64,000 nt of DNA from Druceiella hillmani (lineage: Eukaryota > Arthropoda > Insecta > Lepidoptera > Hepialidae): the NCBI GenBank assembly GCA_039881145.1, contig JAYKKI010000150.1, positions 1,054,001 through 1,118,000 of the forward strand, in the 5' to 3' direction. Below are positions 60,901 through 64,000 of the stretch, piece after piece. Position numbers and translations under genes: made by a program. Numbering within the stretch: the stretch's first letter is position 1; each line of letters starts with the position of its first letter. The notes beneath the pieces were generated by a model that was given only the letters and a program-made list of their open reading frames with translations, did no database searches and was not told the origin of the DNA.

Positions 60901-63725
60901 CTGGAGTATGCGATAAGGCGCTTTGGGGTAATTTCGAATGATTTTTTATTAGTTAACAGACTATTTATTAATTAGGTTAAAATTGTCAGAATCTGTCAAA
61001 ATTTTGCTGAAAAGTTTGTCACTTTCGGATATATAATTAAACAACCTAATGCTTTGTGCCTAGTTCTTCCTGAAATTTGATTGGCTTTTTTAGATATCGA
61101 GTTTGATACCTTGCTTTATTTTGAAATAAATAGTGTGATACTGAAATATACCAGGGTGAATTCAAATAAAAAATTGTAACGGTAAGTATTTTCAAACATC
61201 TCTTGTAGTGAATTGCAGGTTTTTAACATCACTTTGAAATATCTTTATTTGGTAAGAATACTTGCATTTAATATATTAAAGAAAATTGCTAATGCAATAA
61301 GTCATCATCAAATTTAAAATATTATCACTATTTTAAATCACATTTTCTATCAGCCTTCAGGGTTTTGTACGTGGTACGCACAAACATCCTTAAAAATATA
61401 CATTGTTATCTTCATTTTGCAATGTGCTCTCTTTCCCATTATGATTTTCGATGTGTATTTTTTGGGAAGGATAATCTTTTTTTGGTAAGTATAAATTTAA
61501 ACTGTGATGTGTTCTTCATTATTTTCACAAAGTTTACAGTGTACTAAGTCTCCTCCTTCATTTTTACAATTTTCTTAATAAATCGAAATCCAGAATCATT
61601 AATACTGTAGGTTTCTTCCTTGTTTTCTCCTCCTTCATCTTTGTTATTATTTTCAGTCACTTTGTCAGCAACTTCCTTTTTACTTTATTATTGTCATCAC
61701 TGTCAAGTATTGTCTCATTTCTTAAGGACTTCTTTCTCGTAATAGGTGTCTCCTCTTTTAGTCTTATTATCATAATTAGTTATATTATCAGTTTTATAAT
61801 TGTTCAATTTATGACTGTTCTGGAGTTTTACTTTTATTGGATACATTGCATAGTACACTTTTACCCTTGTTTTTTAGGCTTTGTCAGGTAAGGGATCTTT
61901 GTAACTTTTTGCTGAGGCATAATTTTTTGACATACCAGCGCTGTCATTAATGACAATATTGTCCATTTTATGTATTTCTTTACATAGTCTTCCTTCAAAA
62001 ATTTATTTTTTTCCCCTTTGCTCTTTTTAGCTTTTTCTTTAAAATGCTAAGACTCAATCTTTGCTAATATCCCACCTGAAGATGTTGTAATGCAACGAAA
62101 CCTAACCTAGGCTAGGTTAGGTGGTAAAGAACTTAAAGAAAGTAGAAATAATACTACATCACGTAGTTTCATTTAATTGTGTATTATATAAGTGAAGTTT
62201 TATTGAAATAATCAGTTCCAAATTAATTTTTTTAAATCATTTAGCAAAAAAGTGAATTTTTTTTCCATTATTAGGTCTGTCTACAAATGATGTGAATTCC
62301 GAATGGACTGGCTCAGATCAATCATTGTTTCGAGCTTTGCACAAGGTGTTTCTATCAAATTATTGTGCTATTGCTCAAGTTATGTTGTCCAAGACTTGCC
62401 AACAGGTAATGTACTTTTGTCTTATTACTTTAAAGTTTGATAATTAAATTAATTTTGTTAGACAAAATAAAAGTTGTAAATAAATTATTGTTGATCCGAG
62501 ATAACCGATTGCTTAGAATAGGGAAAGCCAATGATTTGGAAACATAGAATTTATTATTAAAAGTTATAGTATACTTATTTAAAGTCTCTTAAGCGTGAAA
62601 AAGATTTGTGGGGTTTAATCTGCGTCAGTCTGAGTATATAATTTAGCAAATAAGTGAACTAAAGAAATACCAAACTAAGGTTTCATATGTGATGTGAGCT
62701 TCATTGAGTAATGACACATGAGTCCTGCATACCCCTTTATATCTCAAGGCAATTGAATTTTTGCAGAGAATGTTACAAATATTGTCACATAATTACCATT
62801 TGTAGAGTGAAATGGAAAATTCAAGCTGTTTTTATGGATTTACCACACACCACAGGTGTCCAGCAAGACCTGTCACTCATCAGACTAACATATTATTATA
62901 TGGAGAAACACAATATATACTTTGCTTAAGTCTTCATTCAAACTTTCGAAAAGTATTTTCTGTATTTTGTATTAAGTATTATCTGTGTATATAAATTAAT
63001 ATATTCTATACCTTACTAGGCAATGCCAGGTTGAGCCTCTAGTTATTCTTTAATATTACTATATAGATATTAAGTAGTCACTGTCAGCTATCTTGTATTG
63101 ATTGCTATTAACAGATCTGTATTATACAATTTAAATATCTTCACATTATTTCTTAGGTATATGATTTCTGCCAGCGTGTAGCTCAAGATTTACCAGGTCT
63201 TGAAGGTGTATCGAGAGACTACACCACACCGCCGAGGAAGAAGAAAAAGAAACATCGTCTTTGGTCTGTACATTGCAGGAAAATCCAGCTAAAGAAGGAT
63301 TCATCTTCCAACCATGTGTGAGTTCAATTTTTCCTATATAACTTGATAACTTGTTTCAACCATAAAGATTTATCCAATTTATAAACTTTCATTTGAATAT
63401 AGACAATATTTAAATTATGAAATAGCTTTATTTCTCGTAATTATTCTTATAAATATATACAGATCAATATAAAGTCAGGATTACTGTCTATTCGGATTAT
63501 GTCTGTGTGCTTGTCTAGGTCAGAGTGAGCATTGTAATAATTTAGTGTACCTTATTGGACTCTCTTAAAGAGCAAAAAACCATATTTATAGTGATGCAAT
63601 ATTTTTAATTTTTTACAGATATAACTTCACACCATGCGATCATCCTAATCAGCTATGTGATAACTTATGTCCTTGTATTCAGGCTCAAAACTTTTGTGAA
63701 AAATTTTGTCAGTGTAGCAGTGATT
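31566..63725 (+). CDS. E(z): Enhancer of zeste, PRC2 histone H3K27 methyltransferase (5' eleven exons)
   Basis: Catalytic subunit of Polycomb repressive complex 2. Eleven exons join in frame: 31566-31640, 38490-38688, 43149-43352, 47084-47375, 52678-52841, 57245-57345, 58363-58522, 60325-60420, 62275-62405, 63157-63317 and 63619-63725, all GT-AG, giving 563 residues. The N-terminus is [40 protein letters not shown] and [17 protein letters not shown] (exon 5) are strongly conserved, as are [20 protein letters not shown] (exon 3) and the basic [13 protein letters not shown] (exon 10). Exon 9 carries the second SANT-like domain ([15 protein letters not shown]...SNYCAIAQ). Exon 11 begins the Cys-rich pre-SET region ([25 protein letters not shown]) and ends in phase 1 at the window side. 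The rest of CXC and the SET domain lie beyond. Exons 7-8 encode an acidic, Ser-rich linker. Introns reach 6.8 kb and carry transposon relics. Confidence 0.97.
31716..33215 (+). pseudogene. Jockey-like LINE relic in E(z) intron 1
   Basis: 5'-truncated reverse transcriptase in the same orientation as E(z). Blocks seen: [20 protein letters not shown] (about 31982-32041), a degraded [11 protein letters not shown] (about 32110-32145) and [17 protein letters not shown] (about 32278-32330). [12 protein letters not shown] (about 32350-32385) is where the catalytic FADD has become [20 protein letters not shown]...HLTFH (about 32528-32600) and a C-terminal part ending NPMILSLV (about 32915-32940) follow. 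Frameshifts and stops occur. The 3' end is A-rich (AAGAAATAAATATATAAATA, about 33194-33213). The lost active-site Asp and the frameshifts show it is inactive. Confidence 0.85.
33216..35790 (+). other. E(z) intron 1, AT-rich part
   Basis: No coding relic was recognised. A direct duplication of about 45 bp (GAAAAACAGTATTAAACTTA followed by ACCTTTCATAACC) starts at about 35222 and again at about 35284. Confidence 0.45.
35222..35330 (+). repeat. Tandem direct repeat, 62-bp period
   Basis: Two near-identical copies starting at about 35222 and 35284, sharing GAAAAACAGTATTAAACTTA and the following CCTTTCATAACCTTTTACA. Confidence 0.85.
35800..37700 (-). pseudogene. Unclassified multicopy transposase-like relic, copy 1 (E(z) intron 1)
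   Basis: Minus-strand fragments in order: a Ser/Asp-rich N-terminus (37683-37480) and an acidic linker. A basic stretch leads to [14 protein letters not shown] (about 36985-36940). Then [18 protein letters not shown] (about 36565-36510), [20 protein letters not shown] (about 36405-36340) and [12 protein letters not shown] (about 36270-36225) follow. The last is [20 protein letters not shown] (about 35980-35920) with [11 protein letters not shown] just after. From memory this order matches a family of uncharacterised multicopy insect proteins with KGHTQNEGDSVHS-type motifs, probably a DDE-type transposase. I cannot name its superfamily. Several frameshifts and stops are present. A related but distinct relic lies at 48600-51060 on the other strand. 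Confidence 0.65.
37884..38489 (+). other. End of E(z) intron 1
   Basis: Nothing coding is seen apart from the acceptor TTCTTCATACTAG before exon 2. Confidence 0.4.
39598..39673 (+). repeat. Tandem duplication, 38-bp unit x2
   Basis: CCAAAACATTTAACCCTCAG and the following CCTATGCTTYTATATATT occur twice in a row (about 39598 and 39636) with one difference. Confidence 0.9.
39900..40900 (+). pseudogene. pogo/Tigger-like transposase relic B (E(z) intron 2)
   Basis: Fragments of the same transposase type as at 16.5-18.3 kb: an [13 protein letters not shown] segment (about 40000) and [12 protein letters not shown] (about 40085-40120). A YAATSNGW-like piece leads to [14 protein letters not shown] (about 40150-40190). 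[10 protein letters not shown] segment (about 40230), where the IYDGHLSH motif with the second Asp should be, is badly damaged. The C-terminal part includes [15 protein letters not shown] at 40650-40695. Many frameshifts; dead and older-looking than relic A. It is in the same orientation as E(z). Confidence 0.65.
41000..43120 (+). other. Rest of E(z) intron 2
   Basis: AT-rich. A minus-strand frame at 41916-41689 (NALTHT-like and [15 protein letters not shown] segments) is peptide-like but has no recognised family. Otherwise nothing is seen. Confidence 0.35.
43353..45400 (+). other. E(z) intron 3, first part
   Basis: AT-rich. Short repeats of TATGTAACAATATGTAAT lie near 44380-44430. A 72-codon minus-strand frame at 44911-44693 ([15 protein letters not shown]...[14 protein letters not shown]) reads like real protein but matches nothing I recognise. 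Confidence 0.4.
45410..45920 (+). pseudogene. Tc1/mariner-superfamily (DDE_3-type) transposase relic
   Basis: The frame at 45440-45679 encodes [20 protein letters not shown], with the catalytic Asp of the FSDE motif. It continues [20 protein letters not shown] and [11 protein letters not shown]. After a deletion the end of the protein resumes in other frames ([11 protein letters not shown] about 45760, [21 protein letters not shown] about 45845-45905). The part carrying the last catalytic residue (normally in a DGAPxH and SPDLTPxD region) is missing. It lies in E(z) intron 3, same strand. Confidence 0.8.
46020..46270 (+). repeat. Degenerate tandem repeat, about 103-bp unit x 2.4
   Basis: TTAAGAAGTTCCATTGTTCAT starts near 46036 and recurs near 46136 and 46229. 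Between them is a conserved block with CATCRTCRGACCCTGACSTGGTC and a TATGGTRTAGTTAT tail. The copies are about 80 percent alike by eye. Confidence 0.75.
48600..51060 (+). pseudogene. Unclassified multicopy transposase-like relic, copy 2 (E(z) intron 4)
   Basis: Fragments in order: [20 protein letters not shown] (48745 onward) and a long degraded middle. [20 protein letters not shown] (50054 onward) and SQFHGL...GDIGFQKLM follow. NKTEMWL then [22 protein letters not shown] (50480-50590) come next. Last are [18 protein letters not shown] (about 50665-50722), a [19 protein letters not shown] segment (about 50775-50830) and YDNLPH-like remains near 51020. The HKYLELxHTQM motif marks the same broad family as the relic at 35.8-37.7 kb, which has [13 protein letters not shown]. 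Numerous stops; dead. The family identity is recalled, not searched. Confidence 0.6.
51061..52670 (+). other. End of E(z) intron 4
   Basis: AT-rich, nothing recognised until the acceptor TATATGTTTCTAG of exon 5. Confidence 0.4.
52842..53867 (+). other. E(z) intron 5, first part
   Basis: No gene relic is seen. The palindromic word TTCTGTTGTTAAATAACA occurs twice (about 53427 and 53470). Confidence 0.4.
53868..54058. mobile_element. MITE copy B (about 190 bp)
   Basis: Inverted arms of about 75 nt: TTCACTATTAAATGAAACTA then CGTGATGTA, TTATTTCTACTTTCTTTAAT and TTCTTTACCACTA on the left, and their near-perfect complement ending AATAGTGAATAATGA on the right. The centre has triplicated TAAAGTAAACCATTA words. 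This is the most complete member of the family shared with 7110-7279 and 62119-62185. Intronic in E(z). Confidence 0.92.
54059..57244 (+). other. Rest of E(z) intron 5
   Basis: AT-rich. It contains the candidate 15-nt microexon at 54920-54934. Open frames in it (for example 55619-55912) show no family features and are not called. Confidence 0.45.
54920..54934 (+). other. Candidate 15-nt microexon of E(z)
   Basis: GGAGTCATGCCTCAG is preceded by a good acceptor (TTCTCTTTGCTACCAG) and followed by a good donor (GTAAGA). Inserted between exons 5 and 6 it keeps the frame and adds S-H-A-S-G inside FLHR|LQAC. There is no conservation evidence; only RNA data can confirm it. Confidence 0.3.
57835..57990. 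repeat. TA/TATG microsatellite
   Basis: Compound run of (TA)n, (TATG)n and (TG/TA) words in E(z) intron 6. Purely simple sequence. Confidence 0.97.
58523..60324 (+). other. E(z) intron 7
   Basis: AT-rich with one hairpin (59808-59852); no coding relic was recognised. Confidence 0.45.
59808..59852. repeat. Hairpin, about 20-bp stem
   Basis: AAAAATTGTAACTTTACAA pairs with TTGTAAAGTTATAATTTTT around a GCAT loop, one mismatch. AT-rich; the origin is unknown. Confidence 0.75.
60718..60759. repeat. Hairpin, 19-bp stem
   Basis: GTTATTCTATTTGAAATGG (60718-60736) pairs with 60741-60759 with one mismatch around a 4-nt loop, in E(z) intron 8. Confidence 0.8.
61540..62060 (-). pseudogene. Decayed Lys/Glu-rich ORF of unknown family (E(z) intron 8)
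   Basis: On the minus strand, from about 62050, the reading gives [20 protein letters not shown]. After frame changes it gives [20 protein letters not shown] (about 61770-61715) and [20 protein letters not shown] (about 61685-61625), ending [10 protein letters not shown] near 61550. It looks like the charged N-terminal part of a transposon protein. It lies directly inside the single MITE arm at 62119-62185, so it could belong to a longer relative of that element (inference). Confidence 0.3.
62101..62121. repeat. Perfect palindrome CCTAACCTAG-GCTAGGTTAGG
   Basis: A 21-nt near-palindrome with arms CCTAACCTAG and CTAGGTTAGG around one base, abutting the MITE arm at 62119. A CAACCTAGGTTTTG word occupies the centre of MITE copy A. 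Confidence 0.85.
62119..62185. mobile_element. MITE single arm, copy C
   Basis: GGTAAAGAACTTAAAGAAAG followed by TAGAAATAATACTACATCAC and GTAGTTTCATTTAATTGTG matches the right arm of copy B almost exactly. The opposite arm was not found nearby, so this is a truncated copy or one end of a longer element reaching left. Confidence 0.85.
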
Positions 63726-64000
63726 GTGAGTATATAATTTTTAATTGAAATTCTTATTTTCAATTTACTTTCTCTATTTCTTTGTATATTTCATCCAAGT
63801 TCAGAGTCAACTTTTTAAATTTTTCAACATTCTGAGACTTACCATAACAATTTAATCTCCGTGTCATCACTCCATATACCATTTTTACGATGTATTTTTT
63901 GGTTTGATAAGAAAACGAACAACAAAAATTGGAGCAATTTTATGCAATCTACTTTTGTTTTAAGGAAAAATTATTCAAAATTGGTAAGGGTTTATAAGGA
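63726..64000 (+). other. Start of E(z) intron 11
   Basis: Begins with the donor GTGAGT after a phase-1 exon end; nothing else is seen to the window edge. Confidence 0.6.

Overview
The window looks like nuclear DNA of an insect, possibly a hemipteran or other hemimetabolous species; the order is a guess. The reasons are AT-rich sequence, GT-AG introns, insect-type protein-coding genes and a heavy load of decayed insect transposons (mariner, Tc1-like, pogo/Tigger-like, piggyBac IFP2-like, Jockey-like and RTE-like LINEs, MITEs).

Five host genes can be read. (1) A partial snf-type (U1A/U2B'') spliceosomal RNA-binding protein gene lies on the minus strand at about 2.15-2.78 kb and runs off the left edge; a mariner relic probably sits in one of its introns. 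(2, 3) Two COX6B genes (cytochrome c oxidase subunit 6B) are arranged tail to tail at 6.03-8.73 kb (+) and 9.03-10.01 kb (-). They share the same intron position and phase, but the plus copy is divergent. (4) A 700-codon uninterrupted RS-rich protein gene lies on the minus strand at 10.38-12.48 kb. Its C-terminus resembles TRIR/C19orf43, and it has a spliced 5' UTR. (5) Enhancer of zeste, the PRC2 histone H3K27 methyltransferase subunit, occupies 31.57 kb to beyond the right edge on the plus strand. Eleven exons encode the first 563 residues; the rest of the CXC region and the SET domain are outside the window.

Between 13 and 31 kb no host gene is convincing. This stretch is a nest of repeats: a pogo-like transposase relic (16.5-18.3 kb), an internally deleted piggyBac with recognisable ends and TTAA target duplications (19.51-21.13 kb), a 5'-truncated LINE (23.6-26.1 kb, -), two sets of long inverted dispersed repeats (22.6/27.7 kb and 14.0-15.0/27.8-28.6 kb), a 40-bp minisatellite and several long perfect hairpins. 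The large E(z) introns hold further relics: a Jockey-like LINE and an unclassified transposase-like element in intron 1, pogo-like in intron 2, Tc1-like in intron 3, a second unclassified element in intron 4, MITEs in introns 5 and 8, and a TA-rich microsatellite in intron 6. No rRNA, tRNA or CRISPR was recognised.

The points most worth checking are the COX6B pair, the IFP2-like piggyBac deletion derivative, a frame-preserving 15-nt microexon candidate in E(z) intron 5, the fusion of an RS domain to a TRIR-like tail, a MITE family with a possible parent remnant, and the long hairpins at 15.34 and 26.98 kb.
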